From Neobacillus driksii (GTDB taxonomy: Bacteria > Bacillota > Bacilli > Bacillales > Cytobacillaceae), in NCBI RefSeq assembly GCF_013409995.1, contig NZ_JACCBX010000023.1, positions 1 to 40,206 on the forward strand: DNA of 40,206 bases. The letters run 5' to 3'. A model generated the notes under the pieces. The model was not told where the DNA came from and made no database searches. It saw nothing but the letters and a program-made list of their open reading frames with translations. The position numbers were made by a program, and so were the translations under genes. Positions 33,305 to 40,206 of the stretch are shown one piece after another. Every line of letters begins with the position of its first letter. Position 1 is the first letter of the stretch.

Positions 33305-34468
33305 ATGACAGAGCAGGGCTTTTTTTATAGAGATACATGGGCAGAAGTCGATCTAGATTGTATTCTCGCAAATGTTGCCTCCGTTAAAAAACTTTTGCCG
33401 CCCGAAGTGGATATCATAGCTGTAGTCAAAGCAAATGCTTACGGACATGGTGACGTTAAAGTGGCTGAGAGTGCACTTGAAGCGGGAGCGACTTATTTAG
33501 CAGTAGCGTTTATGGATGAAGCAATTGCCTTAAGGAATAAGGGGATAAAAGCGCCCATTCTAGTATTGGGTGCTACACGTCCAGAGGATGTGGAGCTGGC
33601 AGTTAAATTTAACATCACGGTTACAGTGTTCCAACTAGAATGGGTGAAAGCGGCTCAGCCCTATCTTCCACATGATAAGGTTCTTTCCGTTCACATTAAG
33701 TTAGATACGGGGATGGGGAGGATTGGAATCCGAACCAAGGAAGAGTTAGCAGCAGTTGTGCAAATGATCGCTAATGATGACCGAATTCATATTGAGGGGA
33801 TATTTACACACTTTGCAACAGCTGATGAAGTAGATTTAACATATTTTGAAAAACAAATGCAGTTATTCCATGATTTATTATCTGTTTTAAAGGAACGTCC
33901 AAAGTACGTGCATTGCAGTAATAGTGCAGCAGCATTACGCTTCCCAAATGCCAATTTTAATGCAGTTCGTCTCGGAATTGCTATGTATGGATTAACACCC
34001 TCTCTAGAAATTGAACATGAGCTTCCATTCCCACTTAAGGAGGCATTTTCGCTCCATTCAATGCTTGTTCATGTGAAAAAACTTGATAAGGGTGAGAAGA
34101 TAAGTTACGGCGCAACATATGAGACGGAGGGAGGAGAGTGGATCGGTACGATTCCAATCGGTTATGCGGATGGATGGATTCGTCATCTCCAAGGTCAGGA
34201 AGTTTTGGTGGAGGGTAAAAGGGTTCCAATTGTTGGCAGGATTTGTATGGACCAATGTATGGTAAGATTACCACATGCCGTTCCGGTTGGTACGACCGTT
34301 ACCTTAATTGGTAAACAGAATAATGAATTTATTTCTGTTAATGAAATTGCGAAAAAACTAGAAACAATCAACTATGAGGTACCTTGTATCATCTCAACTA
34401 GAGTACCCCGTCTATATAAACAGGGTGGGAAAATTGTCGTATTAAAAAATTATCTTCTTCACGAATAA
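33305..34468 (+). CDS. alr: Alanine racemase
   Basis: PLP enzyme making D-alanine from L-alanine for peptidoglycan. The 387 residues form the fold-type III barrel with the PLP lysine in VVKANAYGHG (Lys42), DTGMGRIG, HFATADE, NAVRLGIAMYG, the catalytic tyrosine in ISYGATY, and RICMDQCMV. AGGAAGTGGA precedes the ATG. D-alanine made here feeds Ddl and MurF. Confidence 0.96.
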   Translation: MTEQGFFYRDTWAEVDLDCILANVASVKKLLPPEVDIIAVVKANAYGHGDVKVAESALEAGATYLAVAFMDEAIALRNKGIKAPILVLGATRPEDVELAVKFNITVTVFQLEWVKAAQPYLPHDKVLSVHIKLDTGMGRIGIRTKEELAAVVQMIANDDRIHIEGIFTHFATADEVDLTYFEKQMQLFHDLLSVLKERPKYVHCSNSAAALRFPNANFNAVRLGIAMYGLTPSLEIEHELPFPLKEAFSLHSMLVHVKKLDKGEKISYGATYETEGGEWIGTIPIGYADGWIRHLQGQEVLVEGKRVPIVGRICMDQCMVRLPHAVPVGTTVTLIGKQNNEFISVNEIAKKLETINYEVPCIISTRVPRLYKQGGKIVVLKNYLLHE

Positions 34469-34537
34469 GTGGGCTAATAATGAAAATGTAACATATTTAT
34501 GATAATGCGGAATTTTAGTGCATAAAAGGTAGTTTGT

Positions 34538-34565
34538 TTGGCCTATAATACAGTAGTATTATAAT
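34538..34565 (+). promoter_or_regulatory. Candidate mazEF promoter
   Basis: TTGGCC (34538-34543), 16-base spacer, TATAAT (34560-34565), 87 bases before mazE. Another TATAAT-like hexamer (34544-34549) overlaps the spacer. Confidence 0.55.
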
Positions 34566-34652
34566 TAGTCTATGCATTTTGGGCATTAAGTGGTATTATT
34601 AAATATGGTAGATAGAAAAATTGGTGTGTAGTGATGGTGGAGGTGTATGTTT

Positions 34653-34934
34653 GTGTCTGAATCCGGCGCAACTACGGAAATCTTAGTAAAATTACCGCAA
34701 CATCTTTTAACCGAGTTAGATGGTTTTGTAAAATTAGAAAACGTTAACCGGAGCGAGTTTATTTATCAAGCAACTAAAATGTATTTACGCGAACGAAAAA
34801 AGAGACAAATTCGCGAATCCATGAGACGTGGATACATGGAAATGGCGATGATCAATTTAACAATTGCATCGGAAATGTTTCAAGCAGAATTTGAGGCAGA
34901 ACACACAGTTGAACGTCTTGTAAGCGGAGGGTAA
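34653..34934 (+). CDS. ndoAI: Antitoxin EndoAI/MazE
   Basis: Ribbon-helix-helix antitoxin that neutralises the following RNase and probably represses the operon. The 93 residues have the N-terminal RHH (TTEILVKLPQHLLTELDGFV, NRSEFIYQATKMYL) and the C-terminal toxin-binding segment RRGYMEMAMINLTIASE ending TVERLVSGG, as in B. subtilis. ATG 34647 is 2 bases from GGAGGT; GTG 34653 is 8 bases away and gives M-S-E-S and the known length. mazF follows after 4 bases. Confidence 0.93.
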   Translation: MSESGATTEILVKLPQHLLTELDGFVKLENVNRSEFIYQATKMYLRERKKRQIRESMRRGYMEMAMINLTIASEMFQAEFEAEHTVERLVSGG

Positions 34935-34938
34935 TCCC

Positions 34939-35289
34939 TTGATTGTCAAGCGTGGTGACGTATATTTCGCGGACCTATCCCCAGTTGTTGGTTCTGAGCA
35001 AGGCGGCGTCCGTCCTGTACTTGTCATTCAAAACGACATCGGGAATCGGTTTAGTCCCACAGTTATTGTTGCAGCGATTACAGCACAAATTCAAAAAGCG
35101 AAGCTTCCCACTCATGTGGAAATTGATGCGAAGCGCTACGGTTTTGAACGAGATTCAGTCATACTTTTAGAACAGATTCGTACAATTGATAAACAGCGGT
35201 TAACCGATAAAATAACCCATCTCGATGACGAAATGATGGAAAAAGTGGATGAAGCCTTGCGAGTAAGTATAGGTCTCATCGAATTTTAG
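34939..35289 (+). CDS. ndoA: Endoribonuclease toxin EndoA/MazF
   Basis: Sequence-specific mRNA interferase; B. subtilis EndoA cuts UACAU. The 116-residue protein is almost identical to it (IVKRGDVYFADLSPVVGSEQ, GGVRPVLVIQND, KLPTHVEI, RYGFERDSVILLEQIRTID). Catalytic Arg and Thr regions are intact, so activity is expected. TTG start 7 bases after GGAGGG. Two terminators follow and then tex; in B. subtilis the rsbR-sigB operon comes next. Confidence 0.96.
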   Translation: MIVKRGDVYFADLSPVVGSEQGGVRPVLVIQNDIGNRFSPTVIVAAITAQIQKAKLPTHVEIDAKRYGFERDSVILLEQIRTIDKQRLTDKITHLDDEMMEKVDEALRVSIGLIEF

Positions 35290-35298
35290 TATTTACGC

Positions 35299-35327
35299 AC
35301 GCTCTTTTAAGAAAGAGCGTTTTTTTA
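35299..35327 (+). terminator. mazEF terminator 1
   Basis: Nine-pair stem ACGCTCTTT/AAAGAGCGT with a 4-base loop and seven T residues. Confidence 0.9.
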
Positions 35328-35362
35328 TACGTATGTTCTGCCCTCATAATTGTTTCTGCCTA

Positions 35363-35390
35363 AGCAAGCTAATTAGCTTGCTCTTTTTTA
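35363..35390 (+). terminator. mazEF terminator 2
   Basis: Perfect stem AGCAAGCT/AGCTTGCT with an AATT loop and CTTTTTT, about 35 bases after the first terminator. Confidence 0.88.
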
Positions 35391-35451
35391 TTTATGTGAA
35401 TCGATTGAGGTAATTTGATACAATATGGTAATAGGAATGGAGGTTTGTGTT

Positions 35452-37626
35452 GTGAATGATACAGTTGTGAAAGATGAACAGCTTCTTGGGAAGGTAGCTG
35501 CCGAATTAGCCATATCTCAAAAGCAGGTTAAAAGTGTTATTTCTTTATTGAATGAAGGAAATACCGTGCCATTTATAGCCCGCTACCGTAAAGAAATGAC
35601 GGGAGCACTCGATGAAGTCCAAATACGAGATATCCAGGAACGCTGGCAATACATACAAAACCTTGAGCAAAGAAAAGAAGAAGTACTTCGGACTATTGCG
35701 GAGCAAGGTAAACTAACTGACGAACTTACACATAAGATCACAAAAGCAGAAAAGCTACAAGAAGTAGAAGATTTATATCGTCCGTATAAACAAAAGCGAC
35801 GTACGAAAGCAACGGTTGCAAAGGAAAAGGGTCTTGAGCCGTTAGCAGAATGGTTATTAACATTTCCGATGACGCCAATTGTGGATAAGGCTAAGGAGTT
35901 TTTATCCGATGAAAAGGAAGTTCTTACTGTTGAGGATGCGATTGCCGGTGCAAAAGATATTATTGCTGAGATGATTTCTGATGACGCGGAAAGCCGAAAG
36001 TGGATTCGGAATGAAACCTTTAAGTCAGGGAAAGTGGAATCTACCGTAAAAGACGCAGACAAGGACGAGAAAAAGGTTTATGAAATGTACTATGAATATG
36101 AGGAACCTGTAAATAAAATTGTTCCACATCGAATTCTTGCATTAAATCGCGGTGAAAAGGAAGATATCTTAAGGGTATCGATAAAAATGAATAATGACAT
36201 TATTCTATCCTATCTAGTAAGAAAATGGGTCCGTGCTCAGCATTCACCAGCGGCAGCATCCGTTATAGAGGCAATTGAAGATAGCTATAAGCGTCTGATT
36301 CAGCCTTCGATAGAAAGGGAAATTCGAAGTGAGCTAAATGATAAAGGCGAAGAGCAAGCCATTCATATATTCTCTGAAAATCTTCGTAACTTACTTTTAC
36401 AGCCGCCATTAAAAGGGAAAGTCGTTATTGGTGTCGATCCTGCGTATCGGACGGGCTGTAAGCTTGCTGTTGTGGATGAAACCGGTAAGGTCTTGAAAAT
36501 TGATGTGATTTATCCGCATCCACCAGTATCAAAGACAAAGGAAGCGAAAGAGAAGTTCATTCGAATTCTTCGTGATTATAAGGTAGAGATGGCGGCGATA
36601 GGCAATGGAACAGCCTCCAGGGAAACGGAACAGTTCGTCGCTGATATCCTTAAGGAAATGGATGAAGAAATCTATTACTTAATTGTTAATGAAGCGGGAG
36701 CCAGTGTTTACTCTGCTTCAGATATAGCAAGAGAAGAGTTTCCTGATTTTCAAGTGGAAGAAAGAAGTGCAGTTTCAATCGCACGCAGATTGCAGGATCC
36801 GCTTGCTGAGTTAGTAAAAATTGATCCTAAATCAGTAGGGGTGGGTCAGTATCAACATGATGTTACGCAAAAGCGCCTATCGGAATCGCTGCATTTTGTT
36901 GTCGAAACAGCCGTAAACCGTGTAGGGGTTAATGTGAATACAGCCTCAGCCTCCTTACTCCAATATGTTGCGGGATTAACCAAAACCGCCGCACAAAATA
37001 TTGTGAAGAAAAGGGAAGAGGAAGGGAAGTTTACCAGCAGGGTACAATTAAAGAAAGTCCCGCGCCTTGGAGCAAAAACCTATGAACAAGCAATCGGCTT
37101 CCTGCGGGTATTGGATGGGAAGCAGCCGTTAGACCGAACAGGGATTCACCCGGAGAATTATGATGAAGTGAAGAAATTATTGACTAGTCTAGGTTTTTCA
37201 GCTAAGGATTTAGGAACAGCGGAATTAAAGGATGCGCTCAGTGGGCTTGACCTTAAAGCGGTGTCTGCTGAATTATCTATTGGGGAACTAACCTTGAAAG
37301 ATATCATTGATGCACTTGTTAGGCCGGAGCGAGATCCTCGGGATGACTTACCACGTCCATTATTGAAAAAGGATGTTCTTAAGTTAGAAGATCTAAGTGC
37401 AGGGATGGAACTTCAGGGCACCGTTAGAAATGTAGTCGACTTTGGAGCCTTTGTCGATATCGGCGTCAAGCAGGATGGACTAGTTCATATATCGAAGTTA
37501 AGTAATCGTTTTGTAAAACATCCATTAGATATAGTATCTGTTGGAGATGTCGTAACCGTTTGGGTAGATTCTGTGGATATGAAAAAGGGCAGAGTAGCAT
37601 TAACCATGCTGTCTCCGTCTAAATAA
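35452..37626 (+). CDS. tex: Tex-family RNA-binding transcription accessory protein
   Basis: Conserved nucleic-acid-binding protein (YdcI in B. subtilis) linked to transcription and RNA metabolism. The 724 residues show the Tex order: N-terminal helices with NEGNTVPFIARYRKE and DLYRPYKQKRRTKA, a YqgF/RNase H-like domain (VIGVDPAYRTGCKLAVVD), helix-hairpin-helix repeats (VNTASASLLQYVAGL, LKKVPRLGAKTYEQAIGFLRV) and a C-terminal S1 domain (GTVRNVVDFGAFVDIGVKQD). GTG 35452 lies 7 bases after GGAGGT; the longer frame from 35425 begins before that site. Confidence 0.95.
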   Translation: MNDTVVKDEQLLGKVAAELAISQKQVKSVISLLNEGNTVPFIARYRKEMTGALDEVQIRDIQERWQYIQNLEQRKEEVLRTIAEQGKLTDELTHKITKAEKLQEVEDLYRPYKQKRRTKATVAKEKGLEPLAEWLLTFPMTPIVDKAKEFLSDEKEVLTVEDAIAGAKDIIAEMISDDAESRKWIRNETFKSGKVESTVKDADKDEKKVYEMYYEYEEPVNKIVPHRILALNRGEKEDILRVSIKMNNDIILSYLVRKWVRAQHSPAAASVIEAIEDSYKRLIQPSIEREIRSELNDKGEEQAIHIFSENLRNLLLQPPLKGKVVIGVDPAYRTGCKLAVVDETGKVLKIDVIYPHPPVSKTKEAKEKFIRILRDYKVEMAAIGNGTASRETEQFVADILKEMDEEIYYLIVNEAGASVYSASDIAREEFPDFQVEERSAVSIARRLQDPLAELVKIDPKSVGVGQYQHDVTQKRLSESLHFVVETAVNRVGVNVNTASASLLQYVAGLTKTAAQNIVKKREEEGKFTSRVQLKKVPRLGAKTYEQAIGFLRVLDGKQPLDRTGIHPENYDEVKKLLTSLGFSAKDLGTAELKDALSGLDLKAVSAELSIGELTLKDIIDALVRPERDPRDDLPRPLLKKDVLKLEDLSAGMELQGTVRNVVDFGAFVDIGVKQDGLVHISKLSNRFVKHPLDIVSVGDVVTVWVDSVDMKKGRVALTMLSPSK

Positions 37627-37638
37627 TGTAGAATTTGG

Positions 37639-37670
37639 TGGCCAATTAGCTAGTTGGTCATCATTTTTTT
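37639..37670 (+). terminator. tex terminator
   Basis: Seven-pair stem TGGCCAA/TTGGTCA (one G-U) with an 8-base loop, then TCATTTTTTTT. Confidence 0.82.
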
Positions 37671-37694
37671 TGCTCAAAAGATTAGGGATTCCTA

Positions 37695-37942
37695 TGTGAT
37701 CGAAATTAGTGGGAAAAGAGAAAGTGACCCCGTATTGATGTAATGAGAACCCGAAAACGGTTAAAAGGAGAGAGAGCGGTCACTCATCAAGGTGATGGGA
37801 GCCCGAAAATGGTTAAAAGAAGAGAAAGCGGTCACTCATCAAGGCGATGAGAACCCGAAAAACAGTTAAAAGGAGAGAGCGGTCACTCATCAAGGTGATA
37901 AGAGCTCGATAACGGTAAAAAGAATAGAAAACGGTCACTCAT
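37695..37942 (+). repeat. Tandem array of 52-bp-period repeats
   Basis: Four clear units start at 37743, 37795, 37847 and 37898 (periods 52, 52, 51), preceded by a degenerate fifth (about 37695-37740). Each has a 44-45-base core beginning ATGAGAACCCGAAAACGG, an A/G-rich centre TTAAAAGGAGAGA, and an end GCGGTCACTCAT, plus the spacer CAAGGTG. Core ends are imperfect inverted repeats (TGATGAG/CTCATCA). The same core occurs once at 9649-9693. Not CRISPR: the spacers are constant. The rest of 37943-38038 holds only a weak hairpin (GTGCAAA/TTTGCAC, 37977-38000). Confidence 0.88.
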
Positions 37943-38038
37943 AATATTCGAGATCGTTTAGGGTAAGAGAATAGAGTGCAAATCTCTTTGATTTTTGCAC
38001 CCCAAACTATAAAAACCCCATAACAGAACTGGATCTCC

Positions 38039-38152
38039 TTACGAAATGTGTTTTTTTCTGTAAAAAAACCAGCATTGGTTTAACAGTTTAATTTGGTATC
38101 GGTCCTTCTCGTAGAAAGCTCTTTTCATTTGGTTTTGAAACCAAGTCGGCAT
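38039..38152 (-). CDS. cmpA: Cortex morphogenetic protein CmpA
   Basis: A 37-residue spore protein that in B. subtilis, with SpoIVA, delays cortex assembly until the coat is started correctly. The minus-strand frame begins MPTWFQNQMKRAFYEKDRY and ends with a Q-I-K-L-L-N-Q-C-W-F-F-Y segment and basic R-K-K-H-I-S tail, the recalled CmpA pattern of W near the start and N-Q-C-W-F-F-Y. A strong ribosome site GGGAGGG lies 6 bases before the ATG. It sits between tex and the sprT-like gene, where I recall cmpA in B. subtilis. Because it is so short, automatic callers may miss it. Confidence 0.88.
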   Translation of the reverse strand: MPTWFQNQMKRAFYEKDRYQIKLLNQCWFFYRKKHIS

Positions 38153-38198
38153 ACTTAACCCTCCCGAAAAGTAGATCATTAAAGGTATATACAATATA

Positions 38199-38207
38199 TG
38201 CTATAAT
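38199..38207 (+). promoter_or_regulatory. Extended -10 promoter of the sprT-like gene
   Basis: TG-C-TATAAT (38199-38207) lies 37 bases before the gene, with only a weak -35 (TTAAAG, 38179-38184). It also lies in the divergent spacer with cmpA. Confidence 0.65.
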
Positions 38208-38244
38208 AGGTTGTCACGTTCGCATAAAAAAGGAGGTAAACTAA

Positions 38245-38718
38245 ATGGAGGATAAAGAACTACAAAAACTGGTTGAAAAAGTCTCAATTGAATCTTTTGG
38301 TAAGCCATTTAGGCACAAAGCCTCCTTTAATAGCAGGCTCCGTTCAACTGGGGGAAGATACCTGCTTGGGACTCACAATATCGATATCAATAAAAAATAC
38401 TTAGACCAACTAGGCTTAAGCGAACTAATTGGAATCATTAAACATGAACTCTGCCATTACCATCTTCATATAGAAGGAAAAGGATATCAGCACCGGGATT
38501 CCGATTTTAAAATGTTATTGAAAAAAGTAGGCGCACCGAGATTTTGTAGTCCGCTGCTAGACAAACCTAAGAAACGCACCTCCACAAAAATCCTCCTGTA
38601 TCAATGTACAACATGCCATCAGCAATATAAAAGAAAACGAAGCATTAATACAAGTCGTTACGTGTGTGGCAAGTGTAGAGGTAAGCTAGTAAAGGTAAAG
38701 GAGTTACATGAGGAATAA
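38245..38718 (+). CDS. SprT-like zinc metalloprotease-fold protein (YdcK type)
   Basis: A 157-residue SprT-family protein. The metal-binding helix HELCH (67-71) with further His at 73-75 resembles zincin proteases such as eukaryotic Spartan. A C-terminal zinc ribbon is formed by Cys121, Cys124, Cys141 and Cys144. AAGGAGG lies 8 bases before the ATG. It occupies the place of B. subtilis ydcK, last gene before the tRNA-rRNA cluster. The active motif is intact, but no substrate is known. Confidence 0.9.
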   Translation: MEDKELQKLVEKVSIESFGKPFRHKASFNSRLRSTGGRYLLGTHNIDINKKYLDQLGLSELIGIIKHELCHYHLHIEGKGYQHRDSDFKMLLKKVGAPRFCSPLLDKPKKRTSTKILLYQCTTCHQQYKRKRSINTSRYVCGKCRGKLVKVKELHEE

Positions 38719-38755
38719 GGAAATATTTTGCAAGGTATTTTATCGAAAAATCGTA

Positions 38756-38784
38756 TTGACTTTATAATACAACCTAATTATAAT
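38756..38784 (+). promoter_or_regulatory. Strong promoter of the second tRNA cluster
   Basis: TTGACT (38756-38761), 17-base spacer, TATAAT (38779-38784). It lies 55 bases before the first tRNA, with a hairpin-like leader (GTCGACAAG/CTTGTCCGAC). It is the first promoter upstream of the tRNA-16S transcription unit. Confidence 0.9.
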
Positions 38785-38838
38785 GTAAAGAGTCGACAAG
38801 GTAATAGTGCTTGTCCGACAGGGAAAGCATTATATTAT

Positions 38839-38913
38839 TCCGCAGTAGCTCAGTGGTAGAGCTATCGGCTGTTAACCGATCGGTCGTAGGTTCGAGTCCT
38901 ACCTGCGGAGCCA
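38839..38913 (+). tRNA. tRNA-Asn(GTT), copy 2
   Basis: Identical to 104-178: acceptor TCCGCAG/CTGCGGA, anticodon GTT, CCA encoded. Confidence 0.97.
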
Positions 38914-38920
38914 TTTTTAT

Positions 38921-39011
38921 GGGGAAGTACTCAAGAGGCTGAAGAGGCGCCCCTGCTAAGGGTGTAGGTCGGGTAACCGGCGCGAGGGTTCAAATCCCTC
39001 CTTCTCCGCCA
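38921..39011 (+). tRNA. tRNA-Ser(GCT)
   Basis: Class II tRNA of 91 nt with a long variable arm. Acceptor GGGGAAG/CTTCTCC has a G-U at pair 3; anticodon loop CTGCTAA gives GCT; CCA encoded. Confidence 0.96.
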
Positions 39012-39021
39012 TAAAAATTTA

Positions 39022-39093
39022 GGCCCCTTGGTCAAGTGGTTAAGACACCTCCCTTTCACGGAGGTAACACGGGTTCGAATCCCGTAGGGGTCA
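39022..39093 (+). tRNA. tRNA-Glu(TTC), copy 2, CCA replaced by TCA
   Basis: Same body as the copy at 297-371 (acceptor GGCCCCT/AGGGGTC, anticodon TTC), but the 3' bases are TCA, so CCA must be added enzymatically. Confidence 0.95.
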
Positions 39094-39150
39094 TCAGGGA
39101 CGGGAGATGATTATAGCTCATTTCCTGTTTCTTATCTAAAATATTAATTT

Positions 39151-39227
39151 GGTCCGGTAGTTCAGTTGGTTAGAATGCCTGCCTGTCACGCAGGAGGTCG
39201 CGGGTTCGAGTCCCGTCCGGACCGCCA
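39151..39227 (+). tRNA. tRNA-Asp(GTC)
   Basis: Acceptor GGTCCGG/CCGGACC, anticodon loop CTGTCAC (GTC), CCA encoded. Confidence 0.96.
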
Positions 39228-39250
39228 TTATTTTAACGGATTAATAATAT

Positions 39251-39325
39251 TGGGCTATAGCCAAGCGGTAAGGCATCGCACTTTGACTGCGACATGCGTT
39301 GGTTCAAATCCAGCTAGCCCAGCCA
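39251..39325 (+). tRNA. tRNA-Gln(TTG), copy 2
   Basis: Identical to 791-865; anticodon TTG, CCA encoded. The spacer to the next tRNA has a hairpin AAATACC/GGTATTT (about 39366-39384). Confidence 0.97.
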
Positions 39326-39395
39326 AATCATAACATCCCTGAAAATGCTTCGGCGGATTTTGCAAAAAATACCGAAAGGTATTTTAAGCAATTGT

Positions 39396-39471
39396 GAGCC
39401 ATTAGCTCAGTTGGTAGAGCATCTGACTTTTAATCAGAGGGTCGAAGGTTCGAGTCCTTCATGGCTCACCA
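39396..39471 (+). tRNA. tRNA-Lys(TTT), copy 2
   Basis: Same as the copy at 867 but with encoded CCA. Acceptor GAGCCAT/ATGGCTC, anticodon TTT. Confidence 0.97.
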
Positions 39472-39513
39472 AAGTTTTTTTACGGTAGTGAAAATAACTT
39501 TCTATTTTAATAT

Positions 39514-39598
39514 GCGGGTGTGGCGGAATTGGCAGACGCACCAGACTTAGGATCTGGCGCCGCAAGGCGTGGGGGTTCGACTCCCTTCACCCGCACCA
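39514..39598 (+). tRNA. tRNA-Leu(TAG)
   Basis: Class II tRNA of 85 nt. Acceptor GCGGGTG/CACCCGC, anticodon stem CCAGA/TCTGG with loop CTTAGGA (TAG), CCA encoded. Confidence 0.96.
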
Positions 39599-39613
39599 AC
39601 CAATTATTAACTC

Positions 39614-39642
39614 TTGAAAAACGGTTGATAGTCTGGTATGAT
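39614..39642 (+). promoter_or_regulatory. Internal promoter before tRNA-Leu(GAG)
   Basis: TTGAAA (39614-39619), 17-base spacer, TATGAT (39637-39642), in the 66-base spacer between the two leucine tRNA genes. Confidence 0.65.
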
Positions 39643-39664
39643 TGTAAATGTCGCTGTAACATAT

Positions 39665-39750
<86 letters not shown>

Positions 39751-39760
39751 AAAAAGATGT

Positions 39761-39789
39761 TGACATAAGAAATCAAGTTTGATACAATA
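39761..39789 (+). promoter_or_regulatory. Internal promoter before tRNA-Arg
   Basis: Perfect TTGACA (39761-39766), 17-base spacer, TACAAT (39784-39789). The last clear promoter before 16S, about 380 bases upstream of it. Confidence 0.82.
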
Positions 39790-39811
39790 TAAAAGTTGAC
39801 TTTAAGAAATG

Positions 39812-39887
39812 CGCCCGTAGCTCAATTGGATAGAGTGTCTGACTACGGATCAGAAGGTTATGGGTTCGACTCCTTTCGGGCGCGCCA
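39812..39887 (+). tRNA. tRNA-Arg(ACG)
   Basis: Acceptor GCGCCCG/CGGGCGC, anticodon loop CTACGGA (ACG, read as ICG), CCA encoded. It decodes CGC, the specifier proposed for the argS T-box at 12926. Confidence 0.96.
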
Positions 39888-39893
39888 TATTTA

Positions 39894-39970
39894 CGGGAAG
39901 TAGCTCAGCTTGGTAGAGCACTTGGTTTGGGACCAAGGGGTCGCAGGTTCGAATCCTGTCTTCCCGACCA
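39894..39970 (+). tRNA. tRNA-Pro(TGG)
   Basis: Acceptor CGGGAAG/CTTCCCG, anticodon loop TTTGGGA (TGG), CCA encoded. Confidence 0.96.
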
Positions 39971-39984
39971 TTCAAATTTTATAT

Positions 39985-40058
39985 GCGGGTGTAGTTTAGT
40001 GGTAAAACCTCAGCCTTCCAAGCTGATGTTGTGAGTTCGATTCTCATCACCCGCTCCA
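39985..40058 (+). tRNA. tRNA-Gly(TCC)
   Basis: Acceptor GCGGGTG/CACCCGC, anticodon loop CTTCCAA (TCC), intact T stem GTGAG/CTCAT, CCA encoded. Unlike the Gly tRNA at 998, it is structurally sound. Confidence 0.96.
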
Positions 40059-40072
40059 ATTTTACTATAAAT

Positions 40073-40139
40073 TGCTCTTTGAAAACTAAACAAACAAGAA
40101 CGTCAACAAACATTTTTTTAGCTTTTATTAAAAAGCTAA
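40073..40139 (+). promoter_or_regulatory. rRNA leader: boxA-like antitermination site and processing hairpin
   Basis: TGCTCTTTGAAAA (40073-40085) matches the Bacillus rRNA leader boxA region bound by NusB/NusE. TTAGCTTTT/AAAAGCTAA (40118-40139) forms a hairpin close to the 16S 5' end, in the zone of RNase III processing. No promoter is seen between tRNA-Gly and 16S. Confidence 0.7.
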
Positions 40140-40167
40140 GCCAACGTAACAAATGAGCTAAATCAAC

Positions 40168-40206
40168 TTTCTTGGAGAGTTTGATCCTGGCTCAGGACGA
40201 ACGCTG
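40168..40206 (+). rRNA. rrs: 16S ribosomal RNA, 5' end
   Basis: Begins TTTCTTGGAGAGTTTGATCC and continues TGGCTCAGGACGAACGCTG, the universal 16S 5' region. The gene runs out of the window. The exact mature 5' end is uncertain by a few bases. Confidence 0.96.

Noticed and set aside
35583..36062. 159-codon antisense frame within tex
   Set aside because: It is serine-rich shadow coding opposite a conserved gene.
37695..37942. CRISPR array
   Set aside because: The intervals between cores are short (about 7 bases) and constant, with no unique spacers and no cas genes.

Overview
The window is a low-GC chromosomal segment from an endospore-forming member of the Bacillaceae, with gene order and protein sequences close to Bacillus. 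This rests on near-identity to Bacillus SigW, GlmM, GlmS, EndoA/MazF and CmpA, an alpha/beta-type SASP, a glmS ribozyme, a T-box leader and Bacillus-type tRNA clusters. The genus cannot be fixed from the sequence alone. The segment lies exactly between two rRNA operons: it opens in the 3' part of a 5S gene and closes in the first bases of a 16S gene.

Layout. (1) 1-1206: 5S end and ten tRNA genes (Asn, Thr, Glu, Val, Thr, Tyr, Gln, Lys, a damaged Gly, Ala), closed by a terminator. (2) 1434-9582: rocF, then the envelope-stress and amino-sugar block sigW-rsiW, cdaA-cdaR-glmM and the ribozyme-controlled glmS. (3) 9649-12452: one copy of a 45-bp repeat, then a three-gene ABC-2 exporter. (4) 12477-15346: a SASP gene, a T-box-controlled argS and a DinB-like gene. 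(5) 15468-21635: transport and envelope genes (nupC, gltT, dedA, a rodA-like gene, mgtE). (6) 21943-34468: an unrecognised 258-residue protein, then ddl, murF, esterase, cshA, uvsE, ydbS-ydbT, rhomboid, acpS, lipoprotein ydcC and alr. (7) 34653-38718: mazE-mazF, tex, a 52-bp-period tandem repeat array, the very small cmpA gene on the minus strand and an sprT-like gene. (8) 38756-40206: a strong promoter, eleven tRNA genes with two internal promoters, the rRNA leader and the 16S start.

How it fits together. Much of the window supplies the cell wall: GlmS and GlmM make glucosamine phosphates, CdaA/CdaR couple c-di-AMP to GlmM, Alr and Ddl make D-Ala-D-Ala, MurF adds it, and a SEDS polymerase builds glycan. 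SigW/RsiW and YdbS/YdbT belong to envelope defence. SASP and CmpA are spore proteins. Regulation is largely RNA based (glmS ribozyme, T-box).

The points most worth a second look are: the 52-bp repeat family present both dispersed and in tandem; the hidden 37-codon cmpA; a tRNA-Gly with a broken T stem; a possible pseudoknot masking the glmS ribosome binding site; an inverted-repeat operator inside the nupC promoter; absence of the rsb-sigB operon between mazF and tex, where B. subtilis has it; and a 16S gene with no promoter of its own directly upstream. Many genes appear to start at TTG or GTG, and several starts given here were moved from the longest open frame on ribosome-binding-site and family evidence.
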